NCBI GenBank assembly: GCA_965603205.1
Contig: CBFDCC010000007.1
Coordinates: 1 to 64,000, forward strand
Source: Temperatibacter sp965603205
GTDB taxonomy: Bacteria > Pseudomonadota > Alphaproteobacteria > Sphingomonadales > Kordiimonadaceae
DNA: 64,000 bases
Direction: 5' to 3'
Shown one piece after another: positions 44,338 to 53,750 of the stretch. A program made the translations under genes and the position numbers. The notes beneath the pieces are model-generated. The model searched no databases. It worked only from the letters and a program-made list of their open reading frames with translations, and was not told the origin of the DNA. The stretch's first letter is position 1; every line of letters begins with the position of its first letter.

Positions 44338-44907
44338 TTAGCAGTTTTTATTAAATATAAAGGGGCTGTTTGTCTCTGACAGCTTGGGTAAAATGCGGTC
44401 TTTAGGTGATAAAATTAATTTATCATTTTCCACAGGCCAATCAATAGCAAGATCAGGATCATCAAAAGCAAGACCAGCGTCGCATTCTGGTGAATAGTAA
44501 TTAGTCACTTTATAGCAAAATTCGGTATCAGGCACCGTAGTGCAATAGGCATGGGCAAACCCTGCTGGCACCCACAGTTGTTTCCAATTATCAGCCGTTA
44601 ACTCAACAGATAGATACTCACCGTATGTAGGGCTGCCTTTGCGGATGTCAACGATCGTATCAATCACTGCGCCGCGGGTGACGCGCACTAACTTATCTTG
44701 TGCGAAAGGAGGCTTTTGATAGTGAAGGCCGCGCAAAACACCGATATCTTTGGAATAGGCATGGTTATCTTGCACAAAAACTTTGCCCGGTACAGTCTTG
44801 TCAAAAACTTGCTGGTTAAAGGTTTCAGAGAAAAAACCACGATCATCGCCAAATTTCTTTGGCGTGAAGCTAAAAACCCCTGGCATGCTAAAAGACTCAA
44901 TGTCCAT
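44338..44907 (-). CDS. rfbC: dTDP-4-dehydrorhamnose 3,5-epimerase
   Basis: RfbC/RmlC (189 aa) is a cupin epimerase of the dTDP-rhamnose route. The motifs D-D-R-G-F-F-S-E, L-R-G-L-H-Y-Q with the catalytic His, G-F-A-H-A-Y and T-N-Y-Y-S-P-E are present. I use the ATG at 44907 with GGA upstream; a TTG at 44937 would add ten residues. It is the first gene of rfbC-B-D-A, with a 156-base gap to the divergent glycosyltransferase gene that should hold both promoters. Confidence 0.94.
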   Translation of the reverse strand: MDIESFSMPGVFSFTPKKFGDDRGFFSETFNQQVFDKTVPGKVFVQDNHAYSKDIGVLRGLHYQKPPFAQDKLVRVTRGAVIDTIVDIRKGSPTYGEYLSVELTADNWKQLWVPAGFAHAYCTTVPDTEFCYKVTNYYSPECDAGLAFDDPDLAIDWPVENDKLILSPKDRILPKLSETNSPFIFNKNC

Positions 44908-45063
44908 GAAATCCAACTTTTTACTGTGAAAATTCAAATAATTATATTCAGGTATATAAACTATTTTTAAATAGGTTATAAAGACTTAATTAAATTAATC
45001 TTCATTCCTTATGGATTGATGCATTTATCAGTAGTTAAAACACTAAAAGGCTTTCTTTAGTCG

Positions 45064-46041
45064 ATGAATATTCTAAGACGTCATATACCAACAACCGACT
45101 TGTATTTTTTAAATAGTTGCGCCGATTTTGTATCAAAAGGACTAAGATCGGCCCCTGTTAAACGCGTTGGCGCAAATACATTTAGGTGTGAAAATAGATA
45201 TTTGGTTATTAGAAAAGATAGTAACCGCATCCTAAAATCATTGCTCAAGAAAAATGGCGCTGAAATCACATATTTAGTGGATGATGACTTATGGGGTGGG
45301 ATAAGTGATGAAAGCTTGCCCGTTGAATATCGCACAAGGTTACAAAAAACGTTAAATGGCCCTGTCGGTGATGTTATAGATAAGGCCGAGACACTAGTTT
45401 TAAGCTCACCCAAGATTGGGCATCAGTTTGCGGGCAAAAAAAACATTCACTATATGACACCCTATTGGGACCAAGTGCCACCAAACGACAGTCATTACAA
45501 TAATCTAGATCAGGAATTAAGAATAGTGCATCTGGGCACTAATAGTCATACTGCGGGGCAGCAGTTCTTAGTCGAAGTCATTGATGTGATCCTCAAAAAA
45601 TTCCCACGAGCAACCTATACTTACTTTAGTACCGATGCTGTGATGGGGCGTCTGGATCATCATCCACGGGTTATCAGGCGCCGCACGCTTGGTTGGCAGG
45701 GCTATCAGCGCTCGCTTAGGAAACATCGTTTTCATTTAGGTCTTTATCCTGTGATGGATACGCCGTTTAATCAGGCGCGGTCTGTTAATAAAATTTTGGA
45801 ATACCCCTTATCAGGTTGTAGCGCTATTTATAGTGCGGATTGGGCTCACGCATCTGAACATGACTTAGCGATGTCAGGTAACAGTAAAATAGCTTGGATA
45901 GATGCCATCACAGAAAAATTAAGTGACCCTGATGGATTAAGAGGGCATTATGCCTCTGCCATCAAGACATATAACGCCTTAAACGATAGCGCTGCTCAGC
46001 GCGATTTTTGGCAGCGTTTATTTATTAAAGGTGACGCATGA
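45064..46041 (+). CDS. GT-B-type glycosyltransferase-like protein
   Basis: This 325-aa protein has a GT4-like nucleotide-sugar half: R-I-V-H-L-G-T-N-S-H near residue 156, the strand H-L-G-L-Y-P-V and R-S-V-N-K-I-L-E-Y near 242, where GT4 proteins carry the donor-binding motif. The N-terminal half is short and contains Y-L-V-D-D-D-L-W. There is no membrane segment. Its stop overlaps the start of the next glycosyltransferase gene, so they work together, probably on the rhamnose-containing capsule or O-polysaccharide. Donor and linkage are unknown. Confidence 0.75.
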   Translation: MNILRRHIPTTDLYFLNSCADFVSKGLRSAPVKRVGANTFRCENRYLVIRKDSNRILKSLLKKNGAEITYLVDDDLWGGISDESLPVEYRTRLQKTLNGPVGDVIDKAETLVLSSPKIGHQFAGKKNIHYMTPYWDQVPPNDSHYNNLDQELRIVHLGTNSHTAGQQFLVEVIDVILKKFPRATYTYFSTDAVMGRLDHHPRVIRRRTLGWQGYQRSLRKHRFHLGLYPVMDTPFNQARSVNKILEYPLSGCSAIYSADWAHASEHDLAMSGNSKIAWIDAITEKLSDPDGLRGHYASAIKTYNALNDSAAQRDFWQRLFIKGDA

Positions 46042-47753
46042 GCTATTGGGGCTTATTCCTTAAGGTAATTATTTTACATCCACTGCGCTCAGGTCACGCA
46101 TTATTATGGCTAGCGATGGGCAAGAAAAAACGCGCCCGTAATCGCTTTGGCTTGCTTGTGACCAATGTTCAACACCGTTATGACGTATGGATGCGCCAGA
46201 ATGAAGATTTGTCTGAGGGTGCAAAGTTAAAAGCTATTGAGCGCATTAAATCCTACGCTACCCTCCCGCGTTTTATGGTGATTATATGCGGTAGCGCCAA
46301 TGAGGATTTAAGAGCTGAAACAACTGCGTCACTGCGCGACCAATGGTATGATAACTGGGTGTTAGCAACCGCAGTGAGCGATAATCTAGAGGGCACCTAT
46401 GTCTGCTGGGTGAATGCTGGCGATAGATTGTCTCCTAATGCCCTGTTTGAAATGGCGCAGGGGATTGTCTCGGCTGATGAAGATCCGATCATACTCTACG
46501 CGGACGAAGACCAAGTGGATGATGCAGGCAAAAGACGCTTTCCGCATTTCAAACCCGAATGGAATTTTGAACTGCTACTATCGCAAGATTATGTTGGTGG
46601 GCTTTGCGCCCTTCAATATTCAAAGCTGTCAGGCTTGCCAGAGGCTACATGGGAAGGGCGATATAAAAGCCTACTATCCTTGGGGCATGATTGTGATAGC
46701 GCTGATGTGCTGCATATTCCAAAGGTTTTATTTCACCGTCATGTGGACCTGCGTCGTGGCACCGATGTTTGGTTATTAGAATATGATGAAATCACTGCGC
46801 GTAAACGCTCGTTAAATGCTTATATCAAGGAGCGTGGTATCACGGCGACTGTTGCGCTTGATCGTTTTGATCAGCCCTATGTTAATTATGGCTGTGACAG
46901 CCATCCGCTAGTGTCGTTGATCATTCCTACACGTGATTTTTTACATCTGTTAACGGCCTGCGTTGATAGCATCTTGGCTAAGACGACTTATCCCAATTTT
47001 GAGATTGTCATCGTTGATAATGATAGTGCCCTGCCTGAAACACTGACGTATTTTAAAGAGATTGTTAAGGACGCGCGCATTAAGGTAATGCCTTATCCGG
47101 GCATCTTTAATTACTCGGCGATTAATAATTTCGCAGTGGATCACGCGGCGGGTGATTATATCGCACTGGTTAATAATGATACTGAGGTCATTAATGATGA
47201 TTGGCTATCGGTATTAATGGCGCAGGCTATGCGGTCAGGTGTTGGCGCTGTTGGCGCGAAACTACTATACGGTGATGGTCGTATCCAGCATGCGGGTGTA
47301 ACCACAGGTCTTGGCCAACTTGCAGGTCATTCACATCGTTTCCTTGGTGACGTTGAGGCAGGGTATTTCTACCGCGCTCATCTTAGCCAATATGTATCTG
47401 TGGTCACGGCCGCATGTTTAGTTGTGGAAAAGGCTAAATATCTTGAGGTCGGCGGCCTTGACGCCGATAATCTTGTTGTGGCCTTTAATGACGTTGATCT
47501 GTGCCTAAAGCTTGATGAAGCAGGCTATGATAATATCTACACTCCCCACGCGCGCCTGTATCACCATGAGAGCGTATCTCGCGGCAAGGATATGAAGGGT
47601 GAGAAACGCACGCGGTATCTGCGTGAAGTAGAGTATATGCAAAATCGCTGGCATACCGATACGCAGATCGATCGCTATTACAGCCCCAATCTCACCACCG
47701 ACCGCGAAGATTTCGCCATTAAAGTCGATCTGTTTAAGATTGATGAGGAATAA
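46038..47753 (+). CDS. family-2 glycosyltransferase, double GT-A architecture
   Basis: This 571-aa protein has two GT-A-like regions. The first (about 85-200) contains Y-A-D-E-D-Q-V-D and resembles a degenerate GT2 domain. The second (about 295-540) is a canonical GT2 domain: V-S-L-I-I-P-T-R-D, V-D-N-D-S, L-V-N-N-D-T-E-V, and a late F-N-D-V-D-L-C-L-K. This layout is common in O-antigen and capsule rhamnosyl- or galactosyl-transferases. The start overlaps the previous gene by four bases. The rhamnose genes nearby suggest dTDP-rhamnose as a possible donor (inference). Confidence 0.85.
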   Translation: MSYWGLFLKVIILHPLRSGHALLWLAMGKKKRARNRFGLLVTNVQHRYDVWMRQNEDLSEGAKLKAIERIKSYATLPRFMVIICGSANEDLRAETTASLRDQWYDNWVLATAVSDNLEGTYVCWVNAGDRLSPNALFEMAQGIVSADEDPIILYADEDQVDDAGKRRFPHFKPEWNFELLLSQDYVGGLCALQYSKLSGLPEATWEGRYKSLLSLGHDCDSADVLHIPKVLFHRHVDLRRGTDVWLLEYDEITARKRSLNAYIKERGITATVALDRFDQPYVNYGCDSHPLVSLIIPTRDFLHLLTACVDSILAKTTYPNFEIVIVDNDSALPETLTYFKEIVKDARIKVMPYPGIFNYSAINNFAVDHAAGDYIALVNNDTEVINDDWLSVLMAQAMRSGVGAVGAKLLYGDGRIQHAGVTTGLGQLAGHSHRFLGDVEAGYFYRAHLSQYVSVVTAACLVVEKAKYLEVGGLDADNLVVAFNDVDLCLKLDEAGYDNIYTPHARLYHHESVSRGKDMKGEKRTRYLREVEYMQNRWHTDTQIDRYYSPNLTTDREDFAIKVDLFKIDEE

Positions 47754-47756
47754 ACT

Positions 47757-47860
47757 CCAGTTGTCACGTCGGACTTGATCCAGAGTCCACCTATCCATCT
47801 GATGATTTTATCTAAACTATGCATGGGTGCTAGATCACCGCACTGTCTAGAGTGACGAAA
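47757..47860. repeat. degenerate alphaproteobacterial-type palindromic repeat
   Basis: The interval starts with TTGTCACGTCGGACTTGATC and ends with TCTAGAGTGACGA. The two arms resemble a decayed inverted copy of the GTCATCCCGGACTTGATCCGG family of intergenic palindromes common in alphaproteobacteria. The inner part is diverged, so this is an old copy. It lies behind a glycosyltransferase gene, just before a terminator. Confidence 0.45.
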
Positions 47861-47868
47861 TATTGTCA

Positions 47869-47898
47869 AAAAAGGCGGATCAAATGACCCGCCTTTTT
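47869..47898. terminator. bidirectional terminator between glycosyltransferase and cysNC
   Basis: AAAAAGGCGG (47869-47878) pairs with CCGCCTTTTT (47889-47898). The inner bases TCA and TGA can extend the helix, and T tracts lie at both ends. It sits between two convergent genes. Confidence 0.8.
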
Positions 47899-47929
47899 AT
47901 ATTTATTTTTTGTAAAGTCGCTATAGAAA

Positions 47930-49834
47930 CTAAGCGCTTAGATATCCATTATCTTCTAGATATTTAATCACTTCTTCGGCGCAATCTTCAGGCGTTCTAT
48001 TTTCGGTGCTGATTGCAATATCCGCATTTTCGGGTGCTTCATACGGGCTGTCTAAACCTGTGAAGTTTTTGATCTCACCCGCTTTGGCCTTTGCGTATAA
48101 TCCCTTAACGTCACGCTCTGCGCAGACCTCAAATGGTGTATCAACAAATACCTCGATAAATTCACCGTCATCCAGCATATCAGCAACCATCCGACGCTCA
48201 TTGCGGAACGGCGAGATAAAGCTAGTGGTAACAATCAAACCAGCATCTGTCATGAGTTTGGCAACTTCACCAACACGGCGGATATTTTCCACACGGTCAG
48301 CATCCGTAAAGCCAAGGTCATGACATAAGCCATGGCGAACATTATCACCATCGAGGGCGTAAGTGTGGCGACCACGCGCGTGCAGCGCCTTTTCGACCAT
48401 ATTAGCAATAGTCGATTTGCCAGAACCTGATAGGCCTGTGAACCAAAGCACTGCTTGCTTTTGGTGCTTGTGTGCTGCGCGGGCTTTCTTGTTCACATCC
48501 ATTGCTTGCCAGTGAATATTACTAGCGCGCCGCAACGCGTAATCAATCATACCAGCACCAACAGTTGTGTTGTTTATCTTATCGATAATGATAAAGGCGC
48601 CCATCTGGCGATTGTCTTTGTAATTATCGAATACAATGCGTGTATCAAAGGCAATGTTACATTCACCAATTTCATTCAGATCAAGCTCTTTGCCTGCGGT
48701 ATGCTCTAGCGTATTCACATTAATTTTATGTTTCAGGTCCGTAATGATGCCTGGCACAGTGCGGGAAGCCGTTTTGAATAGATAAGGGCGGCCGGGTAAC
48801 ATAGGCTCATCCGCCATCCAGATAACCTTGGCCATCACTTGGTCGGTTACTTCGCTTGGATTATCAGCAGAGACAATCACATCGCCGCTAGAGGCATCAA
48901 CTTCATCATCAAGCGTAATCGTCACGGCTTGTAATGCAACAGCCTCGTCAAGCTCACCCTCATAGGTAACAACAGACTTAACGGTGGATTCAGTGGCAGC
49001 AGGCATAATCTTAACACGGTCACCCGGTTTAACTTTACCACTGGCAATCGTGCCTGAAAAACCACGGAAATCTAGGTTAGGGCGGTTCACCCACTGCACA
49101 GGCATACGCATAGGCTGGTCTTGTAGGTCATCATCAACTGGAACAGCTTCAAGATGCTCCATGAGTGATACACCCTTATACCAAGGTGTGTTCTTGCTTG
49201 GGCCAACCATATTATCGCCCTTAAGCGCGCTAATTGGCATCACTGTGATTTCTTTGAAACCTAGGTCTTTTGCAAAGGCGCGATACTGCTCTTCAATCTC
49301 GTTAAATTTATGCTGACTATAATCAACAATATCCATTTTGTTCACGGCAACGACGATATGTTTGATGCCGACAAGACTGGCGATGTAGCTGTGACGACGT
49401 GTTTGTGTCATCAGGCCGTGACGGGCATCAATCAGCAGGATCGCGAGATCAGCCGTAGAGGCACCCGTTGCCATGTTGCGGGTATATTGCTCGTGACCTG
49501 GTGTGTCAGCAACAATGAACTTGCGCTTGTCAGTAGAGAAGAAACGATAAGCAACATCAATGGTGATGCCTTGTTCTTGCTCAGCAGCGAGGCCGTCGAC
49601 TAGTAGGGCGAAATCAATATTATCACCCTGCGTGCCTGTGCGCTTACTATCAGCTTCTAGTGCTGCAATTTGATCTTCAAACAGCATCTTGCTGTCATAA
49701 AGCAAGCGGCCAATAAGAGTAGATTTGCCGTCATCGACGCTACCACATGTGATAAAACGCAGTAATGACTTTTCCTCTTGTTCTTTCAAATAACCATGAA
49801 TGTCAGAGGCGATAAGGTCGGATTGATGTGCCAT
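47930..49834 (-). CDS. cysN: sulfate adenylyltransferase large subunit fused to APS kinase
   Basis: This 634-aa fusion is CysNC. The N-terminal CysN is a translation-factor-type GTPase (G-S-V-D-D-G-K-S-T at residues 31-39; D-T-P-G-H-E; N-K-M-D) that drives ATP sulfurylase. The C-terminal CysC kinase (G-L-S-G-S-G-K-S-T near 466; later F-I-S-P-F) phosphorylates APS to PAPS. I use the ATG at 49834, which abuts the cysD stop, with GAGGGG upstream; a longer frame to 49885 would overlap cysD. With cysD it makes PAPS, here probably for sulfating polysaccharide, since no PAPS reductase gene is adjacent. Confidence 0.95.
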   Translation of the reverse strand: MAHQSDLIASDIHGYLKEQEEKSLLRFITCGSVDDGKSTLIGRLLYDSKMLFEDQIAALEADSKRTGTQGDNIDFALLVDGLAAEQEQGITIDVAYRFFSTDKRKFIVADTPGHEQYTRNMATGASTADLAILLIDARHGLMTQTRRHSYIASLVGIKHIVVAVNKMDIVDYSQHKFNEIEEQYRAFAKDLGFKEITVMPISALKGDNMVGPSKNTPWYKGVSLMEHLEAVPVDDDLQDQPMRMPVQWVNRPNLDFRGFSGTIASGKVKPGDRVKIMPAATESTVKSVVTYEGELDEAVALQAVTITLDDEVDASSGDVIVSADNPSEVTDQVMAKVIWMADEPMLPGRPYLFKTASRTVPGIITDLKHKINVNTLEHTAGKELDLNEIGECNIAFDTRIVFDNYKDNRQMGAFIIIDKINNTTVGAGMIDYALRRASNIHWQAMDVNKKARAAHKHQKQAVLWFTGLSGSGKSTIANMVEKALHARGRHTYALDGDNVRHGLCHDLGFTDADRVENIRRVGEVAKLMTDAGLIVTTSFISPFRNERRMVADMLDDGEFIEVFVDTPFEVCAERDVKGLYAKAKAGEIKNFTGLDSPYEAPENADIAISTENRTPEDCAEEVIKYLEDNGYLSA

Positions 49835-49835
49835 A

Positions 49836-50738
49836 TCAGAAATACCCCTCTTGCTTTTTCTTTTCCATGCTGGCGGCGCTGTCATGATCGATGACGCGGC
49901 CTTCGCGCTCTGACGTTGTGGTCAGCAGCATTTCTTGAATGATTGCAGGCAGTGTGTCAGCGTCTGATTCAACGGCACCAGTCAGCGGATAACAGCCTAA
50001 CGTGCGGAACCGTACATTCTTCATCATCACTTCTTCACCATCTTTGATTGGCATACGGTCATCATCAACCATAATTAACTGACCGTCACGCTCTACAACA
50101 GGGCGTTCTTTGGAAAAATATAGCGATGGAATTGGAACATTTTCTAGGTGAATATACTGCCAGATATCTAGCTCAGTCCAGTTACTGATCGGGAATACAC
50201 GCATGCTCTCGCCTTGGGCCTTATTGGCGTTATAAATATTCCAAAGCTCTGGGCGTTGGTTCTTAGCATCCCACCGGTGGTTTTTACTACGGAAAGAGAA
50301 AATACGCTCTTTAGCGCGAGATTTTTCTTCGTCGCGACGCGCGCCACCAAAGGCAGCATCAAATTTATATTTGTCTAGCGCTTGTTTTAATCCCTGAGTT
50401 TTCATCACATCCGTATGAACCGCAGAACCATGACTAAAGGGGCCTATATTTTTTTCAACACCTTCAGGGTTTATATGAACAAGCAAATCCATGCCGACTT
50501 TTTTAGCCATTTCATCACGAAATTCAATCATTTCGCCAAATTTCCATGTGGTATCCACATGCATCAATGGGAAAGGAGGTTTTGAGGGGTAAAATGCTTT
50601 TTGGGCAAGATGCAGCATTACCGCACTATCTTTACCAACGCTATAGAGCATTACTGGGTTTTCAGCCTCAGCAGCTACTTCACGCATGATGTGAATGCTT
50701 TCAGCTTCCAGTCGTTGTAGGTGGGTTAAATCAGTCAT
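49836..50738 (-). CDS. cysD: sulfate adenylyltransferase small subunit
   Basis: CysD (300 aa) is the catalytic subunit of ATP sulfurylase, forming APS from ATP and sulfate. It carries the PP-loop Y-S-V-G-K-D-S-A-V near residue 32, H-V-D-T-T-W-K-F near 80, G-G-A-R-R-D-E-E-K-S-R-A-K-E-R and R-T-L-G-C-Y-P-L-T-G. cysNC follows directly. Placement at the end of the polysaccharide region, between a glycosyltransferase and galU, suits supply of PAPS to the sulfotransferase encoded at 34889-35872. Confidence 0.95.
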   Translation of the reverse strand: MTDLTHLQRLEAESIHIMREVAAEAENPVMLYSVGKDSAVMLHLAQKAFYPSKPPFPLMHVDTTWKFGEMIEFRDEMAKKVGMDLLVHINPEGVEKNIGPFSHGSAVHTDVMKTQGLKQALDKYKFDAAFGGARRDEEKSRAKERIFSFRSKNHRWDAKNQRPELWNIYNANKAQGESMRVFPISNWTELDIWQYIHLENVPIPSLYFSKERPVVERDGQLIMVDDDRMPIKDGEEVMMKNVRFRTLGCYPLTGAVESDADTLPAIIQEMLLTTTSEREGRVIDHDSAASMEKKKQEGYF

Positions 50739-50785
50739 GTAGTTTTCCGTGTTTGAGGGAAGTAATTTAAGGGGCTTTTACGGCC

Positions 50786-51652
50786 TTATTTAATAGAAAT
50801 CAAGCCTTGTAGGTTGTCTTTGATACTCTCATCTTCCATAGCTAGCGATAGGTTAGCCATAAGCCATCCAACCTTGCTGCCACAGTCAAAGCGCTCACCA
50901 TCAAATTCAAAGCCATGGAATGCCTGTTTGCCGATCATCTTAGCCATGGCGTCTGTTAGTTGAATTTCACCGCCAGCACCAACTTCTTTAGAGGCCAAAG
51001 CTGTCATAACTTCTGGTTGGAGGATATAGCGACCGACAACAGCTTGTGTTGACGGGGCGTCTTCTGGATGTGGCTTTTCAACAAGGCCTGTAACCTCGGT
51101 TGCTTTACCATTCACTGTCCCAGGAGTAATGACACCGTATTTTGAAGTGTCCTCGCGCGGTACATTCATTGTTGCGACAATATTGCCGCCCAACTCATTA
51201 TAGGCTTCAACCATTTGTTTGAGGCAGCCTTTTGGACCTTTGATCAAATCATCAGGCAGGGCAACAGCAAAAGGTTCGCCATTTGTAAGTTCACGCGCGC
51301 ACCATACTGCGTGTCCTAGGCCACGGGGGCGCATCTGACGTACATAGGATATACGTCCCTCTTCAAGTAGCATGCTACGAGAAAGCTCTAGAGCTTGGTC
51401 TTTGCCTTTTTCTTGAAGAATTCGCTCTAATTCATAGGCGTGGTCAAAATGATCTTCCATGACCTGTTTATTACGACCTGTGACGAGAATAATATGTTCA
51501 ATGCCAGCCTCAATAGCCTCTTCAACAGCATATTGAATGAGTGGTTTGTCTACAACGGGTAGCATCTCTTTAGGAATAGCTTTGGTGGCAGGTAAAAAAC
51601 GTGTGCCAAGGCCCGCGACGGGGAGAATAATTTTACGAATAGGTTTGTGCAT
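50786..51652 (-). CDS. galU: UTP-glucose-1-phosphate uridylyltransferase
   Basis: GalU (288 aa) makes UDP-glucose, the substrate for galE and a precursor of surface glycans. It begins with K-I-I-L-P-V-A-G-L-G-T-R-F-L-P-A-T-K and contains K-E-M-L-P-V-V-D-K-P, A-L-P-D-D-L-I and L-V-E-K-P. It lies 47 bases upstream of cysD on the same strand. Length is standard. Confidence 0.95.
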   Translation of the reverse strand: MHKPIRKIILPVAGLGTRFLPATKAIPKEMLPVVDKPLIQYAVEEAIEAGIEHIILVTGRNKQVMEDHFDHAYELERILQEKGKDQALELSRSMLLEEGRISYVRQMRPRGLGHAVWCARELTNGEPFAVALPDDLIKGPKGCLKQMVEAYNELGGNIVATMNVPREDTSKYGVITPGTVNGKATEVTGLVEKPHPEDAPSTQAVVGRYILQPEVMTALASKEVGAGGEIQLTDAMAKMIGKQAFHGFEFDGERFDCGSKVGWLMANLSLAMEDESIKDNLQGLISIK

Positions 51653-51775
51653 AATGTGCCCTAATATAGTTTTAAAATATATGCTATATGTAAGCTAGGC
51701 ACTAGAAAACGTCAACCATTTGTCAGTAACTATAAACATGCTTTCTAAGTCATGCATAAGATTGCTGTGAAATAA

Positions 51776-51805
51776 AAAGAGGGCTGGAAATATCCAGCCC
51801 TCTTT
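51776..51805 (-). terminator. strong terminator behind the DEAD-box helicase gene
   Basis: AAAGAGGGCTGGA (51776-51788) pairs perfectly over 13 bases with TCCAGCCCTCTTT (51793-51805) around a four-base loop. Read on the minus strand it is followed by TTTTATTT, so it ends transcripts of the helicase gene before galU. Confidence 0.88.
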
Positions 51806-51833
51806 GTGTCATTATATAATAGGATAATGATGG

Positions 51834-53750
51834 TTATGTATTTTTAGGACCTTTGTAGGTCGCCGTGCCACCAGTGCTACTTTTTCCTGCAGATTTAGCT
51901 GCAACCTTAGCTGCTTTTTTAGCCTTGCCCTTTTGAAGTGCCTTTTTTGTTTTACCTGATTTTTTCTCTGGTTTCTTTTCAGATTTATTCTCAGAAAATT
52001 GAGGCTTATCAGTTTCAGGTCTCTTGGCTTTTGATGGTGCGTCAAAAGATTTACGCGTTTTATCAAATGTACGCGTTACGCTAGCCTCACCTTGTGCAGG
52101 TACAGATTGTTTAGTGGGGCGATCTGACTTTGTTGCGCGATCAGGAGACCAGCTAGATTTTTGTTCTTTTTTCTCAGACGACCACTTAGAACCACCATCT
52201 CTATTTGGACTACGTTTCTTGTCAGAAGACCACTTAGAACTTCCTCTAGAATCCCCATCGCGCTTATCTGATTTATACTTATCAGAAGGGCGGTCTGTTG
52301 AACGTGCAGGACGACTTGTATTATCATTACGATTTTCATTGCGAGTGTCGTTACGACCTTCACTACGATTATCTGAGCGATTATTTGGACGTCCTTCGCT
52401 ACGGCCTTCGCTACGGCTGTCAGGACGATTACTTGGGCGACCTTCACTACGATTGTCATTTCTGGGACCTGATGATCTACCAAAAGTACCGCCACGCTCG
52501 GAATTGCGGTCAAAGCCACCACCACTACGTCCACGACCGCCACCGCCGCCGCTAGGGCGACCGCCACGGCCACCACGGCCACGTTGTTTCTTTTGACGCA
52601 CAGGCGCCTGAATTTCAGCGTGGAATGGATGATCATCATCAACTTCAATAGCGTGACCAATCGCTTTTTCTACTTGGTAAAGTAATTCGCCTTCATCGGT
52701 TGCACATAAGCTAAGAGCGATACCTTTGTTACCGGCGCGGCCTGTACGACCAACACGGTGAACATAACTCTCAGCCTCTAATGGCATGTCATAGTTAATA
52801 ACGTGTGTAATGTCTTGTACGTCAATACCACGCGCTGCTACGTCTGTTGCAACAAGATATTGAATTTTATGACCTTTAAAGTTCGAGAGGATGCGTTCGC
52901 GTACTGCCTGAGGCCTGTCGCCGTGGATACTGTCTGCTTTTAGACGCGCACCCTTCATCTCTTTGGAGATTTTGTCTGCCATGGCTTTTGTACGCGTAAA
53001 GATCAGGGTACGGCCCATGTTTTCTTCATTATCAATAATATGCTTTAGAAGATCTTTTTTCTCACGGTGATTTACACATAGAATACGGTGATCAATTGTA
53101 TCAGCAACAGTACTCTGTGGTGTGATCTCTACATGGACAGGATCCTTAAGCAACGTAGAAGCAAGGTTTCTAATACCCTTGTTCATCGTCGCAGAGAACA
53201 TAACTGTTTGGTGGCCAGCAGAAAGTTGACGAGATATATCTTTCACATCATCGATGAAACCCATATCAAGCATACGGTCAGCTTCATCAAGGATGAAGGT
53301 GTGAGCATTATCGAAATAAATACTCTTACGCTTTACGTGATCCATAAGGCGGCCAGGTGTAGCGATAACAATATGCACACCGCGACGCAGGTCTTGTAAT
53401 TGTTGACGGTAGGGTGAACCACCATAGATAACAGTACTATATACTTTTAGGCCAGCTGCAAACAGGCGTGTGGCCTGTGCAATTTGCTGCGCTAGTTCGC
53501 GTGTTGGTGCGAGAATAATAGCGCGCGGCATCGCTTCTTGTGCTGGCTCGCCTTCGGCAAGTATCTTTTCAATAAGCGGCAACAAAAAGGCTGCGGTCTT
53601 ACCGCCACCCGTTTGGGCAACACCCATTAAGTCACGGCCCTCAAGCAATGACGGTATAGCGGCTTCTTGAATATCAGTAGGATGAGTAAAGTTTTGGCGC
53701 TCAACAGAGCCTACAACCGGCGCTGTAAGACCGAGTGATGAAAAATCCAT
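51834..53750 (-). CDS. DEAD-box ATP-dependent RNA helicase with long Arg/Ser/Gly tail
   Basis: This is a 638-aa RhlE-like RNA helicase. The core (residues 1-375) has the Q-motif region, motif I A-Q-T-G-G-G-K-T (45-52), L-D-E-A-D-R-M-L, F-S-A-T-M and the late Y-V-H-R-V-G-R-T-G-R. From about residue 385 a tail of some 250 residues is low-complexity: R-G-G-R-G-G, then repeated S-E-G-R-P/N-N-R and later S-S-D-K/K-K segments and a Lys-Ala-rich end. It probably binds RNA and may drive condensate formation. The start at 53750 has AAGGA upstream; a longer frame to 53837 lacks family similarity. The role is probably cold adaptation, mRNA decay or ribosome assembly. Confidence 0.92.
   Translation of the reverse strand: MDFSSLGLTAPVVGSVERQNFTHPTDIQEAAIPSLLEGRDLMGVAQTGGGKTAAFLLPLIEKILAEGEPAQEAMPRAIILAPTRELAQQIAQATRLFAAGLKVYSTVIYGGSPYRQQLQDLRRGVHIVIATPGRLMDHVKRKSIYFDNAHTFILDEADRMLDMGFIDDVKDISRQLSAGHQTVMFSATMNKGIRNLASTLLKDPVHVEITPQSTVADTIDHRILCVNHREKKDLLKHIIDNEENMGRTLIFTRTKAMADKISKEMKGARLKADSIHGDRPQAVRERILSNFKGHKIQYLVATDVAARGIDVQDITHVINYDMPLEAESYVHRVGRTGRAGNKGIALSLCATDEGELLYQVEKAIGHAIEVDDDHPFHAEIQAPVRQKKQRGRGGRGGRPSGGGGGRGRSGGGFDRNSERGGTFGRSSGPRNDNRSEGRPSNRPDSRSEGRSEGRPNNRSDNRSEGRNDTRNENRNDNTSRPARSTDRPSDKYKSDKRDGDSRGSSKWSSDKKRSPNRDGGSKWSSEKKEQKSSWSPDRATKSDRPTKQSVPAQGEASVTRTFDKTRKSFDAPSKAKRPETDKPQFSENKSEKKPEKKSGKTKKALQKGKAKKAAKVAAKSAGKSSTGGTATYKGPKNT

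Noticed and set aside
52024..52596. 190-aa open frame on the plus strand opposite the helicase tail
   Set aside because: It is rich in Arg, Ser, Leu and Pro as expected for the antisense of a low-complexity Ser/Arg/Gly tail, lacks a ribosome-binding site and overlaps an evident gene.
52076..52660. 194-aa frame on the minus strand within the helicase gene
   Set aside because: It is an out-of-frame shadow of the repetitive tail, made almost entirely of Val, Ala, Ile and Leu.
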